Below are positions 12,668 through 27,600 of a stretch of DNA of 64,000 nucleotides, piece after piece. Origin of the DNA: Limanda limanda (lineage: Eukaryota > Chordata > Actinopteri > Pleuronectiformes > Pleuronectidae); NCBI RefSeq assembly GCF_963576545.1, contig NC_083651.1, positions 17,483,748 to 17,547,747 of the forward strand, written 5' to 3'. Every line of letters starts with the position of its first letter. Positions within the stretch are counted from its first letter, which is position 1. The translations under genes and the position numbers were made by a program. The notes under the pieces were generated by a model. It was not told where the DNA came from. It worked only from the letters and a program-made list of their open reading frames with translations, and searched no databases.

Positions 12668-15600
12668 GTAAGTGTCTGGATACGTCAGTTTCCCCATGCC
12701 CTTTTGTATGTCGTGCATCTTTAGATTTTTGTATAGGAAAAAAAGCTGTTTGCTTTTGTGAAACTGGAAAACGTCACCCATGAACGGAAATGCTGGACTG
12801 AGCTGATCACCTCATTTTACTGTATTATTTAGGCATAGGATTAAAATTCTCCAATTAAGCTGAAATTTAACAAAGTCCTCATTTATGAAATTAGTTTGTG
12901 CTGCATTATGCTCTGCACTCATTTTGTGTGCATCTAATTAATTTGGTCTTTCTTAGGATTGGCGTATCGAGGCTTCAGAACACATTTAAATCTCTTGGGG
13001 GAGAAAGGAAAACTTTTTAAGACTATAGGGTATTTCTAGATAAATTACTGAGAGCTAAACAGGGCTAATTGGTGAGGCTGGGGCTATTGTTTGGCTTTGT
13101 TTAAAAAAATTAATATGGGTTACTCCTCAAATAGTAACTTTATACAGATGTTTCTTGGCTGCAATTAAAAATCAAATTGTTGCCGCAAGACAGAGGTGGT
13201 GGGTTTATCAAATTCACCTTCCCTTCAGCCTGAGCTCTACTCTGTCACCATGTGACATGGTTTTCTTTTGACTGCTAAATTAGGAGAGAGCTAATTTGCA
13301 GTCTTGTAAGCCAAGTCAATTTTTTAAACGTCTCAGTTGTTCATGGTCCTTTGTAGAATAGGTGTGAATTGATGAGAGTTTTTTTTCACAAAACACTTCT
13401 TCCTCAGAATGGCTATATGGGGACTATTGTGCCTGCTCTCACACTAAATTAGCAACGTCAAAGCAGACAAATCTCAAATCAAATAAGTATTGTTCTAAGT
13501 GAAATATTCTCAAAAAGAAATACTTCAGACCCTTAATTGTCTTGTTGAATTGTTGGCGAAACAGATTTTTACTCTCATTTACTGTGCCTTGGGCAAATCC
13601 CACCAAAGTTTTCTCTCCTGTGTCCTCTCCTCTGACTCCATTCGTACTTCCTCACTCTTTCAACTTTTAACAGTGTCCTGAAAGTGAAAGTGCCGGCCTA
13701 CCCACTTAATTTTTATGAAGCAAAGAATACTGAAATTGTGCCATGAAATTCATGACATGAACACGGCCACTCTTGATCTACAGTAGGGGTAAAAGTCTCC
13801 CGCTCTTTATGTGACCGACCCTGGGAAGGGACAGGTCATGTGCAGCACTGTGTGGACAAGCCGGGTTGAAACAGCGACGGCAAAAACGAGCACGGTCGCA
13901 CAAACCACATCATCTGTAAAGCTGAGCTCCCTCCCTTTCGTGTGAGGGTGTTGTAGAAGCTTTCAAGGATTTATTATGGCTGTTACCGGTAACCTTCAGT
14001 TTATCTACAGGGGCCACAGTAGGTTTTCGGATGGCAGAGTAGACAGCCAGTGCTTTTGGTTGTCCATTGGCTGAGGTATAATGATTGCACTCTCCTGATA
14101 CAACACATGCAAAACACACATACCTATAATAAGTTAACATGACACAATGCTAACTGTAACCATTAATTCAAGGCTGGGACTTGATAGACACTTATTATTA
14201 TTGTTATTTTTTTAGCGGTTCAATGCAATGGAGAAAAAAAAGGACACGAATGAAGAATTCTGAAGACTTGTTAGGGCAGAGAAAGTTCATCATATGCCAT
14301 TCGAATAAATACATTAGTGTATTATGACATTTCAAATCAATTATCTGAGTTAATTTAAATGGGTTCATAATTTTATAATTTCAGATTTGTAATTTTCAGT
14401 ATATCTGTATATATACCTTTTTAGATTGTGTTGGCATTGAGCGTGTTATCCATAATTTGCAGTTACATGATTATCATTTAGGTCTTAAATGAGGGGGAGG
14501 CAAGCTTTATGGACTGGTGATTGACATGTTTAATATGGATCATTATTTTGTCCTGTATTTTCTTTGTGTGTATAAAAGAGAGAGGTTGAGCTGTGCAAAT
14601 GACATTTTGTTCTTTCTCTTTTAAATATTTATGATCTTCAGTTAATAGTGTAGCTTCACAGAGCAGGCTATGTTTTGTGATTTTGCCAGAATAGCAAACT
14701 GATAGCTGTGGTAATATAATATGGTGTTGTAGTAAAAAGCATAGCTCAGTCTTCTTTCCACTTCTTTTTCCTGCCTAGAGGGAGAAGTGAAATACACGCA
14801 GGAAAGAAAAGTGAAGAGATGAAAGGACTCTGTCAATGGTAAATCAAAGGCTCGTGTGAATGATGCAACTATGAGATTTATCTGTTGTAGGGATGGCGGA
14901 TTGACACTGACTGTTCTCAGTCTAATGAATATACAGACATATTTAGCTTCCAAGAATAGCTGCCGGGTGCATTATGCGTTTGTGTGGTAATCCAGACTCA
15001 CTGGTTACATCATGCTGCTTTATGACATGAAAGATCTTTAAATACACAGCCTGCTAATAAGACAAGTCAGGTGACCAGTCTTTACCTTGATGGCCAATTA
15101 TTCTGGCTTCTGCACCATTAAAACAACACAAAGCTGAAACTTTGCAAGGCCTATGAGGAAACTGCCCACAATTACAATTGGTTGCAAAAAACAGGTAGGT
15201 TGCTGCACAACTTACAAATATAAAATAATGACAAACATCTTTTCCCTCTGGAAATCAGAGAGAATTGTTGTGGATCTTTGGATACTTTACCTTTGTTGGC
15301 TTCAAAGTCAATAGATTGTTCCTTTGTGATGACGGTGCATCATAGGAATGTTTAAAGGTGCTGATTCACCTGCGTCTTGAATAAAGGATGAAGTCGTGGG
15401 ACCGGAACTGAAGTCCAAAAACTTAGCAGCCATATGGTGGAATCTCAGTCTAATTTGAGGTATAGTTGCAATGCTGTAAATCTTTAGAATATCATCTGAA
15501 GGGCGACGTAGAACCTTTTTGTGGATTGGTTCAAGTTGTAAGTATGCCTGTTTATTTAAACTCTAAAGACGCCTCTCATTAGCACCAAAGTGCCCTGAAC

Positions 15601-18600
15601 TTCCTGTCATTTACAGCAAAGAAGCTCATGGGTCGTGCATGTTTATGTGACTTTAAAACAGGCTGATGCACAGACACATACTCTACTTTTCTCAACTTGG
15701 TGCTATACAGCCTGCTAGTCTAAAGAGAGTATTATGATATTTAGGATACAGAAAGAGTGAAGTAAGAAGTATGGATTTACAGAGCAACTGGGGTCTGCTC
15801 TACAGCCATAAAACCACTAGGAGAGAAATTGTACATCAGAGAGTTCCAGGCAGCTTCAATCACAGGGGCTACTTTGTTGTCAATAAAGTGGAATTCATTA
15901 TGTGAGCCTCTCCTCTAAGGTGACAGGTCAGGTATGACTGGGATTTGGGACAGCACTGGCATGGTCTACTGGGGAGCCTGAGACTGAAGACCTGCAAGGG
16001 CGTCTCCGAGGTGTGCAGATGGCATTGAGGCAAAATTGAATTTTCTTGGGCAGCCGTGGCCAGCTGCCTGCTGTTCCTTCTTTACTGTTGGCATGCAGTC
16101 TTTATTGAACAACAGGGATTTTAAGTGTCTCCCTGACTTTATCACTACACAGCTGCACTGTGCATTGATTTTTGCTGCTGATCTAATGAATTAGTTGTTT
16201 CTTTGAGTGAACCAGAATTTCTGAAACCCTGAGTCTCAAAAACACTTAAACATTAGCAATGCTAATAAACTGCTTACCATTCTTGCGTAGGCTTAATGCC
16301 TTTGTTAGCAGTCTGCAGGGGCTGCACACTAAGGATCTGTGGTGTCAGCGCTCACACCGGTGTAGAGGTGACACCAAGGTGAACGCTGAGTTGTAGAATG
16401 GTTGGAAATCATTGACATTCTGACTTGAAGGCTGTAAATGGCTTGGTGGCAGATGGAGTCTTTGTCAAGGAAGAAAAATGGCAGCTCGGGAGCATCAATG
16501 CCATTTCCTCTATCAACTCAGCTGGCGGGCTGTGACCTTCTGCTGCTCACAGAGATCACCCAGCACATGATCAATTATCTCATTTCCATTGTTGACTAAG
16601 CTAGTGGAAAAGGATTTAAATGTCAGTTTTTAGCGAAAGACTGCATGTGCCATCACGAAACTGTTGTTTGTTGTTGGTGTATAATAAGGAGACAAATTGC
16701 AGGCAGTGAACAAGCATGTGTTTGTAAGCACAGTAGAAAACTAAACTGGTGTATTGATGCATATGAAACCAGTACTTGGCAGCTGTTTAGCTCCATTTAT
16801 TCTGTGTTGTTACAGAATTGCTGTAATTGATTTGAATGAGTTCCATCATATATTACTAATGAAAGAAGATCCTCTGGAGTATAGATATATCACATGGCAT
16901 CAATTTGGCAAGTGGCTTTCACTGATATTGTGTGTGTCAGATTAAATAATTTGATACAATGAGGATATTTTAATAAATAATATACATTTTTGAATGAGTC
17001 TTTTTACACACACTATTAAATTCAGTAATTCTGCTTGACTGTTAACACATAAAATTAAGAATTAATTATTGAATGAACCTGGGGAAAATGGTAACGGTGC
17101 AAAAAGCAAATGACATTGAAACCCCAGTTTAATATGTATATATTTTAGCTTAATGGTTGATTTTATTAGCAGATCTCATTGTAATGAATAAACTGTCCTC
17201 CTGCAGTAAAATGAATATTGTGTTAATGTAGCCTGAATATTCAGGATATTGTCTTTGAGTGACATCCCTCAGTAAATGTAGAGACTTCTCTTCTTAATAG
17301 AGATTATGTTTAAAATTGTATACATACATACACGTTATTAAAGGATTTTTATGTCAATTTAATGTAAAATTAACATGAATCAATAGTTCATTTTGAATGT
17401 TAACACAAATTTGAATCTTTTGTGATTACTGATAATAATCTATTATCTAAATAATAAGAAGTTATTTATTTTTACATTGTGACACTACACTTGGCTTTGT
17501 CTGCTTCCTTTGGGCATTAGCCATTAGTCATGTTCTCCTCCTCCTAACGCTTACTCAAATGTTTAAACAATGTTGTTATGTAAGGAACAATAATCTAATT
17601 TCCCATGTTATTTGTTCTTTAAAGTTCTATGTACCATACACGTGAGACTCTTTGTATGGAGGAGCACATACCAGCAGGCTGATATTAAATTGCCGTGCAC
17701 CCACCTTTCCTCCCCTGCTTCAGGCCTGGCTGCACACAGCTTTCAGAGGGCACTGCTAGTGTTGCACAAACAGAACCTGTGAAAAAATGTCATCAGTAAA
17801 GCTCCATGTGTGTGCAAGGTGTTTTGTTTCACACTACCCTTATGTTAGCAGTGGCAGATGCTGCTTCCTCGTTGGGCTTAAGGTAACCCATTAAATACAT
17901 ATCAATATTAGTCTAGTCTACACCAGGCCAGTTTTGTTCTGTCCTGGAGGTCAGTTTGTAGATGCTGTAAGACAAACATTGAAGTAGATTAAGAAGGCTA
18001 TGTATTTTGATTATCTGTCAATGATATATGGTGACCTGTTTCAGGGCGATACTGATGATAATGTATGTTGCTGAAGTGATATTGATGAGATATGAAGACC
18101 AGAATGGGGTAAAAGTAACGTGGAGCTGATGTATCTGTAGCATGTTGTGATTGAAGACTTAGAATTACTGTTATGGGTTCGCAAATGAAGCACTTGTAGC
18201 TTGATCTACTAGTGTTTTAGGTATTTTTCACCTTTTATTGAACATTTTGAAATGAGGGTGACAGGAAATAAGTGGAGAGAGAGGAACAAGACATACAACA
18301 CATGTTATAGACGTTGCGGTTATATGGCCTAACCGTGTTGTTACCAAGAAACTCCAGACTGTGCAAGTGTATTTGCTATTTAAACATGGGCAGTGGAAGT
18401 GTATCATTCCGAAACAAGCAAAGACACTCGCGCTTTGTGCCGTGTGTGAGATAGAGACCTCTGCGTGAGCCCTTTAAAGTGGCAAATGATTCTTTCAGCC
18501 CTGGCTAATCAAATGTCAGTTCTCCCCAGACCCCTTCCTCTTTTAGAACAATGAACTTAACTCAGGTCCCGTTCCTGCCCAGAACAAACATAGCAGATAG

Positions 18601-21600
18601 TGGCACAATCTGCTTATTGCTGTGCTGCATTTTCGTCTTGTTGTTAGGCACAGAGTGTCGCTGGGTATATCTGGAACTGCACATTCATGGATTTCCTGTT
18701 ATCTGACATGATATTCTGTCTCTTTGTTGTTTCTTCATCATCTATTTGAATGTGTGCAACACAAATCTTGCTCCCTTATTTGATTCCAGTGACTGCTCCA
18801 TGGGTTTTTTTCAACTAAATAGCCCCAGGAAAGAGAAATCCCCTCAGCACATTCTTATTTGTTTTTCACAAAATCTGAAGAACCATAAAGATCAAGAAAA
18901 TGTGGCAGATTAAATTACATTTTGGCATGAAAGGTTATATGTTTCTGCTTAGATGTTGGGAAAGAGACAGGCAAGGGTAGAATCTGCACAGTTTCACTTT
19001 TCTTCCTCAAAGTGTGACAGACTCTTTCAGTCAGTCAGGATGTTTGTCTGTATAACTGTCAAAATCAAGGACATTTTGATTAAACCTAAAAGTGGTTCTG
19101 GTGATGATGTATGTCATTCTGTCACTGCAAACTCGATCATTAGAGATGAGACGGCAGTGTTTTCCTGAACCAAGGCATATTCAGTGCAGATCCTGGTTAT
19201 AGTCGCTCTCTATTTCACATTAGCTCTGTTTTGTTGGGTTTATAAATTAAGTATTGGCCACCCAATCTTCAGCCAAAATGACCTCTAGTATGTTAATATT
19301 TCACAGCTTGTACATATAAACCTTTTAGCATGGACACTGGTGTTTTGTGGCATTTGGTCAATGTCAGCAACACAATAGAACCCACAGTGTCTGACATATA
19401 GTCCAAGCTGGTGATGGAAGGATTCATTCAGCAGAGAAGAAGCTCTGCTTGCGATGATAACTCAGAGGCAGAGAGAAAACTACTTATTTTCTGAACACAT
19501 TCTTCAAAAATATAAATAGTCTGAGTATCCCAAGTGACTTTCCCACATCAATTGAAGCCATGCGTTGAGCAACTCTCCCATGAATTTCAGGTGTTTTTGA
19601 GCACCATTCAAATAAGCTCTCCTTTTTTTTCATGCTCTTCCTCATCTCAAAGTCATTGTCCTACGTTTCATCCCATAAGAATTAGCATATTTAAAATAAT
19701 GAAATGCCCTACTTAGATATATAACCTTCACTCATTACTTTCCAAAATTATAGTGTGAAACATAGTTACGTCCAAGAGCCAAGAACAAAGAATTCTGAAA
19801 GGCCAAATCTGTTCCATTAATAATGTTTGCCTTTTAAAAGTAATAGCCTTTGATTTAATGACTTAACAGAAGCAGAATGGGTTTTATTTTAATGATGACA
19901 AGCAGCATTGTCAGAGCATTATTGGGGGAAAAATTGTAAAATCTGTCATATCTAGCATAAATGTGCAGAAAAAAACATTACTCATTCATGGAATTTATTT
20001 TTAGTAATATCCTTTTAACTGTAGAAACTAGAGTTATGTTATTGTTCTGTTTGTAGCCTGTGAAATACAAGGTAGTTGTAACAGCAGTGGCAGTTGTCTT
20101 TATAACAGGAACAGTTTTTTTTAAATTGCACAACCTTAGTGATTGGACTTTATCATACATGTTGGGAAAGATAAAACTGGAAGTTGTTTTTTAAACTTTG
20201 AGGATTTCTTCATTCGCTGCAGTCCTCTTAACTGAGTAAATATCCCTCTGTGTGTTTTAATGATTAACTGTCTGAGAAAATTATCATCAGATTTAACATT
20301 AACAGGAATTCTTACTTCTCCTTGTCTTAGAAATATTGGATAATGGATAGAAATATAAGACAAAGAAATCCTTTTCTTCTTTATATGTTTTAATGGTGGG
20401 TTCTTGTCGTGCTGGACAATGAAACAATACTTATTGTTCGTCTTAAATTGATTGATATAATGCTTTAGGTTGTGCAAACACAGTTAGGAGATATAACACA
20501 AAATTGTTCTACCTCAGATTTGCAAAGAGTTTTGCTGTTAAGTGTCAGTCCCTGATCATAGAAAAGAGTTTCAAATAACAACCTTCACTCAGCAGCAAAA
20601 GTATATGTTTAAAGTTAAAAGAAATAATGATAATGTGACATTGGATATTGTGATTTTTTTTTTTATTATCTTGACAGCATTTTTGGCCCTATCATCCCTA
20701 TGTTCTTTGAGGAAGACCAGGTTCTCCTCTAAAGTGTGTTTACAGGGATAGCACATTTGTGGAACAGTTTTTCAGCTGAACACTGATTAGAATTTCTTAG
20801 TAGAGAGATCCTGTTACCTCATGATACAAATTGTGAAAAGTTGTTGTTTTAGAAGAGATGAAAATGACCTTCATTATTCAGTGTTTTTGAACAAGCAAGC
20901 ACTTTTTAATCAGGCTGTTCTGATCAGACCTGTGTTATTCAAAGCAGCTCTATCCAGGCAGGAATTATTAATCCTGCACTAACTGTGTTGTTTTGCCGCT
21001 GGCAGACGTTTCACACGAGTATCTCCTCCCTAAAATTATAAATTCAGATTTCCTGCTTTTAGGAAACCAGTTATATTCTAAAGATACATATTTTAAAATA
21101 AAAGTCCTCATACTGTTTGTGTTCTAAGTAGTGTGACACAATCCTAAAATATTCTCTCTGCTTATTGTGATGTTTTGAAACTCAATCAGAAATGTAGTTT
21201 TGAACTGGATCTCGAGAAAAACCCCATTGTGTCCTCTACAAAACCATTTTTTTGGCTACTTGATGCACTGAATTCACCATTAAAACTTAACACATGGAGA
21301 ATCGTATAGCAGCTGTGGTGCACAGTGATTGGCCTTGTCAGCGAGTGACAGTTCATACATGTAACCTATAACCAGTGTTGGGAGTAACGGCGTTTAAGTA
21401 TAACGGCGTTACTAACGGAGTTCTTTTTCAGTAACGGAGTAATCTAATTAATTACTTTTGTCATCGTTACAACGCCGTTATCGTTATTGATAATGTAAAG
21501 TGGCGCGTTACTACAATTTGGTTGAATGAAGCGGTCAGTCGGCGATCTCAACCGGCAGCGACTCTGCAGTCGCCGACCAGCCAGGGCTTACTCAGTCTCT

Positions 21601-24600
21601 CTCAGAGGTCCGCTCCTTAGTTTCGAGGGTTTCCACTGCCTCTCTTTCACTTCCTCCGCTATAGTGGTCACGCTGTTTTGCCGGCTTCCTCCGCACTTCC
21701 GCTTTCTCCTGTCCCTTGCGACTCCTTCTCCACCAATAAATAGGCTTGACGTCGCTCGCTACGTCATCATCCGGCGACGGCTGTCAAACAACACTGGTGG
21801 GGGGGTCTCTCGATCTGTTACAATATTACACCCCAGCTGCGTGGAGAGAGCTGTCTCACTGCACGCTCTGACTACAGCTCAAGACAGCGACAATGGCGAC
21901 GAGCCAGGGAAATTCAAAAGTAGCGTTCAATAACTGGAAGTACCGGCACTACTTCTCACACTACTTAATGGCCAGATTTTCCTTTGTTTCTTTTTACCCA
22001 AGTTTACATTTGCACTTGAATTTTATTTTCAATATTTATTTTTATATGTTTTAATTCTATGCATCATATGGCAGGCTGCAATCTATTGAGTTCAAATAAA
22101 TACCAAATGTTCTAAAATACTGTATATAGTGTTTTTATTCTTCAATCAGTTAATATAAACATCTTTGACGTTAAAGATGTTACAGAACGTAACAGCGTTA
22201 TAAAACATGAAAAATAACGCCACAGTTACTTTGCTGAGTAACTAATTACTCTAACAATGTGGTAACTGAGTTACTAACTCAATTACTTTTTGGGAGAAGT
22301 AATTTGTAACTGTAACTAATTACTTTTTAGAAGTAACTTGACCAACACTGCCTATAACATACAGCTTTTTCCATTTGTTCAATTTATTTTCCTCTTCTTT
22401 CTCTCTCTTCTTCCTTTCTCCCCTCTACAGATTTATTGCACGTGTTCTCACTGCCACACATATACTGCTAATGATGTAAGAGGAGTTTGAGTGGTTGATA
22501 TGATGAATATGTGTGTTACAAATGGTGTGCTGTGAAAAAGTAGAGTAGGGGAACGTTGTATATTGGAACCACCCTCTTTTCTTTTAGTTAATTTTCTAAT
22601 GCTGAGGCCCAAGTGTTAACATGCGTCCTTCAAATTGAAGGAGTCATCACTGATCACTGTTGATCAGGGGAAAGTCACAGTACCATGAATATGGACAGTA
22701 GCTTTAGACGCTATCGGAAGTTTTCCCACCTGTATCGATGCATCATGTTTCTCTCTGTTATCCTAATCACGCTCATCGTGTGTTGACGACCCCTCTTGTT
22801 TCGTTGTGTTCCAAGAATTGTTATATGTTATATGGTTTTAATCCTGTGCTCGTCACATCAAAGTGACTGATGCAGAGATGTGATGTGTCAGTCCTTGTGC
22901 GTCTCCATTAGACGGCTGATGTAAGAGTTCCGCTGTTGAGAACCCTGCTCCCCTTTTGACAGCCCAGCATTATCAAGCTGTAAGGGTGCAGTGCCAATTT
23001 CCTGATTAACTCACATTTTACGTATCAGTGACCTTCATTTAAGACATTCGGTGTAGCGCACAGGTGCTTGTTTGAATGTAACCAGCGTCGTCTGCTTCAA
23101 TAAAGCAGTGGACATATGGACACTGTGTGACTAATGCTTTGAAAGGTTGGATCTGTTTTATTGCTTCATTTGGCACACTGCAGTCCTACTTCCCATTACG
23201 GTTGCCATGTGATTTATGTTGTGCTCTTTGGAGAGTGAGCGAGAGAGAGGGGAGCGCTGTATAAAAAGCTGTGATAGCGATGTTTACCTTGATCCCGCTG
23301 CCTTTTTTATTTCATCCTGGACTTTGACATTGTGGAGAAAGAGGTTAAAAACCCAGTCAGGTTTTCCGGCACATAAATGCTGTTTGATCATTTGAGGCAT
23401 GAGGAAGTTATTGACATTGCAGCGTGAAGCCTAAAGGACCGGCAGAACCTTGGACTTTTTATCCTCACTGTCTCTGCTATGATATATAGCCAAAATCACA
23501 CCGTCAGACGTCACCACACCACCTTCCACCAACAGAAAACAAGCACATACTTCACTGTTGTCAGGCAGATTTTTGCCTCAATGTACAGTAGTTCTGTAGC
23601 ATAATCCACACAATGTCCTCCTTTTGTCTAACCACGCAAATAAACAGTCATCATAATGTCATGATGTTACAGTAAATCCAAAATAGTATAGGCCGTGTCT
23701 TGTATCTTGCTGTGTTTTATTTAGCACTGCGGAATGACGGATAACCTTTGCATCAGCATCCTCCTCTCATGATTAATTTGTAGCTCTCCTTCCTGTCAGG
23801 TGTATGCACGTGATTCTTCTTTAGTCCCCAGCTGTGTTTTTTCCTGTTTACACTGAAATGCACCTTTCTCAGTCCACGTTTAATAAACATAGCTTTTAAA
23901 CTGCTGAATCCCTGTAACATTTTAAATCACAACTGCATTACCACCCTGCTTTTTGTGAATAATTGAAGCGATGAAAACGATGTTTTCTTAAAAATGGAAT
24001 TTTGTTAAAAAAAAAATTGTGCTAGATAGTATTTTCAAATGATTAGAGTGTAATGTCACAATCAAGTAAATGCAGGATATCACCAGATTTTAGTTTGTTG
24101 AATTTTAGTATTTATGAAATAGTTTTCATTGATTCTTCTTCCAGAGTCAGGTCCAATATCTGCACATTGCCTTTCAAATATATAACTTGACATCTAATCT
24201 TTGTTCTTCAAAGTGTGCAAAAAATAATTAGAAATGATTTTAAAGCAATGTATTTTGGTCTTTCAGTATTTCCCTTGTGAGCAATATCATTAGACGTTAA
24301 TCCTTATTAGAGAGATTCCTTCAGTAAATTATGGAGAACAAAATATGAAGAAGTAAACAAAGAGGGTGAATTTGGAATTTGTCTAATTTGTGATCCTACT
24401 TATACAGTGTTAATGAGATTATCTGCAAAACTATTGGCTTTCCTACCTTCTCCATTTACATCAAATAGAACTGGCTGCGTATTAGGGCCACGAACAGGTA
24501 GAGTGAAGTCCCAGAATGTGAAACTCAGACATGTGTATGCCACTCAATTTAAACAGTGAGGTATCGATTTATATTGAGTTCAATATCTAATATATTAAAC

Positions 24601-27600
24601 TGCTCTAGCTACGCATTAACAACAAAAGTGGAGGTCATTCTCCCTGTCCCAATACATTTTCAAAGCCAACTGATTAATAGCAGCTGATTGGAGGATGCAG
24701 GAAATATCTTGTCCGCTCCTTCTCTCTCAACCCCCGCTCTTCTCTCTTCTCTGTATGTGTCTAATTAGAAACTGCAGGTTGAGCTGCAGAATTTCTGGCT
24801 AACGTTTGCTGTCGATGAGGCAGCACGCGACCAGGAGCTCCGGGAACATGTCTGTCTGTGCAGAACATGTGGGGCTCCTGTTTCCCGACGTCATTTCCTC
24901 CCTCCTTGTGATGATCCCCATGCAAACTGCAAACTGTGCAAAGGCTGCTATATGAGAAATAGCAAAAATGCATTTCTTGAAACATCTGTCTCACTGCAGT
25001 CCACTATATTCATGGAAGTATTCAATTCTTGCTTGAGGCAGTCAGAACATTCATGTTTTTTGGTGTGAAGGTCTCTTTAAAAGAATGATGACAGCAGAAC
25101 ACTTGTGCTTTGTGTGTTCCGGGTAATTCTCAGGTGCGTAAATGGATTATTATCCTTGAATTATGCACAAGTGGATTTCTTGCTGGGCTTTGCGTTCTTG
25201 CATTGGAGGTCAGACATGTAATAACACTGATGCATGTGGCTATGGCTGTGACAGGCAAATCATGTGAGTAGCTGGTGTTTGAAGGTGTTTAGTAACACTA
25301 GGGCAGGTTTTGTGATGGAAAATATTTGTCACAGTGAGACCATACCACTGTATCTGTCATAGAACATCCCAGAGGCTCTCCACTGTAACCAAGGCTGCTC
25401 TGCCATCTGCCACCCAACACATAGTCAGGGGTTTTACTCAGTTTCTCTTTATTTACAACCTACATAGCTGCAGTAGCCTGACTGTTCCTCTCCAACCAGC
25501 TTTTTACTTCACCTTCTAAAAGGGTTCATCGCTGTGAAGAGCAAACCTGAGTTGACTAATACAGAGTATTGATTATGTAGCAATTAAATGTTATCCTGTT
25601 AAATCAGGTTGCACAGGTCCACTCTCTCTGTTGCATACTCTGTGAACACCATCAACTGAAAGGTCAGTATGTTCCCTTATGTAGAGACTCCAGAATATAA
25701 TAAATTACCCTGTAAAAAGCCAAAACTTGTAGATATATACAGTGGCTTATATATTAAACTAACTAAGCCTATAAGTGTCACCTTATAGTCTCACATTATT
25801 ACAATAAAATTGCACTCCGTATATCACATACCTAGGGTCCTATACATGTCTGTGTGGCCCTTTATATTGGTAAGAAAAAATGGAAAAGGGAGTCTTAATA
25901 TGCACCAGATTGAACAAAGTGCTAGATGTCAACACCATAAATGTGTCTGACTTTTATATATCAAGATTTACACATTATTTTATAAGGAAATGAGAAAAAT
26001 GTCAAAAAGTGCCCTTCACATATATTTTAATGTCGGGGAGAGAGATGATAAATTCTTGAAACTGTCCCTTTAATTGGATCCAAGCTGCACAGAGTGCGTC
26101 CATTTTTAAAGTCCTTCCCTCAAAGCCAAGAAAATGTTTGACATTGTACATAAACCCCCACCCCACTGTATCATCGCCAAACATATCAGGTAGTCGTCGG
26201 CCTTGAAAAAGGTCCTTCTGCTCTGACTCTGTAGCTAATAGTGTGTGTTAGTGTAGTTTTGCCCCTCGTGCAGGTCAGTGTGATGTTTCCCTTCTCAGCT
26301 GGTGGGATGGATAAGACATAACACTCCATCACTTTCCAGGTGGAGTAGGAGTCAGGGCCAGGAACCGTAACTTGTCATCAGAAGACATGACGGAATGAAA
26401 AAATCTGATTGAAACGTTCCAGCCGAACTGTGGGTGTGCCATTGAACTTGTTATACACCTAGCCGCAGCAGCAGTACGCACTCTATAAGCGCATGCTCCA
26501 TACCGGGCCCTCATCCTGCACAACTTGTGGGTGTACACATAAATGGGGAGAAATGAAAACCTTCAAAATAATTGGCTGCATTTCAGCCTGTTCTTCTGCT
26601 TGACCTCAAAGAGGGAACGATGAGTGGGGGAGTGAATGGCTTTTTCAAAAATTTGCTTTTCCTGCTGCCACATCTCTCTATCACCTCCTCCCATCCCGGA
26701 TATCACTTGAGCCAAATGTGAGTGGCATTGCTATTTTTCCTCTGACAGCAGAAGGAATTAATTGTGTTAAGTGGGATGATGGACACGAGCAGTGATTTGT
26801 GGTGTTTTGGAAACTGCAGCTGGTGACAAAGCAACCATGTGTACAATCAATCAATCAAGGAGACATAAATGTCTGCAGAGGTGGATTTAACATCGTGATG
26901 TAATTCTAATTAGAAGGCCATCAGGGATTCATGGTAATTATAATCAGAACTTGAAACATTTGTTGTTGTTTTTTGGTATTCACACTCTTTTTTAAATGTT
27001 TTATAATTTCACTTGCATGGAATACTGTGATGCAGCTCTCTGCCTTAAAACAGTTGCGACACATCAATATATTGCCTCTTTCTCTCCTGTGCCTTCCATT
27101 AGGTAAAAGACAGCGTTTGCAGCCGTAATACTGCTGATCCATGCTGAGGAGTCTGTTACTGGATTATCATTGTTAGCATCGGCCATCTGTTACCGTGTGA
27201 GAGGATAACGTAGACAGGGAGGAACACACAGTGAAAAACAAATGCTATAGTGCATCCACAACAGAACAAGAAGATATGAGATGTACTCACTGAGACACAC
27301 AACGCAAGGTGCACATACACAGACAGAATGTGCATCAGAGATAAAACCAATGAAAATTTGCATCTTTGGTGCTACTTAATCCATCACAGTCAGATTAAAA
27401 CACTGTGTTGGACTTGTTTTGAATTTGTTATCATTTATTTCTTATTTATTTATTCACATTCAGTTTGACAGATCGACACCATTCTTATATATATATGGTT
27501 CATTTGATAATGGTTAAAGAAGTTAACTGCAGCCTAGATAACTGACTGACGACAGTAGCTTCACAATACTGTACAGATGAGAGTGGACATTATATTTTCA

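Noticed and set aside
24761..24994. Cys/His-containing minus-strand ORF as a zinc-finger peptide
   Set aside because: Spacing of Cys and His fits no known finger and the region has no other coding sign.
26921..27142. Minus-strand ORF with C-x2-C pairs
   Set aside because: Short, AT-rich surroundings, no splice or family support.
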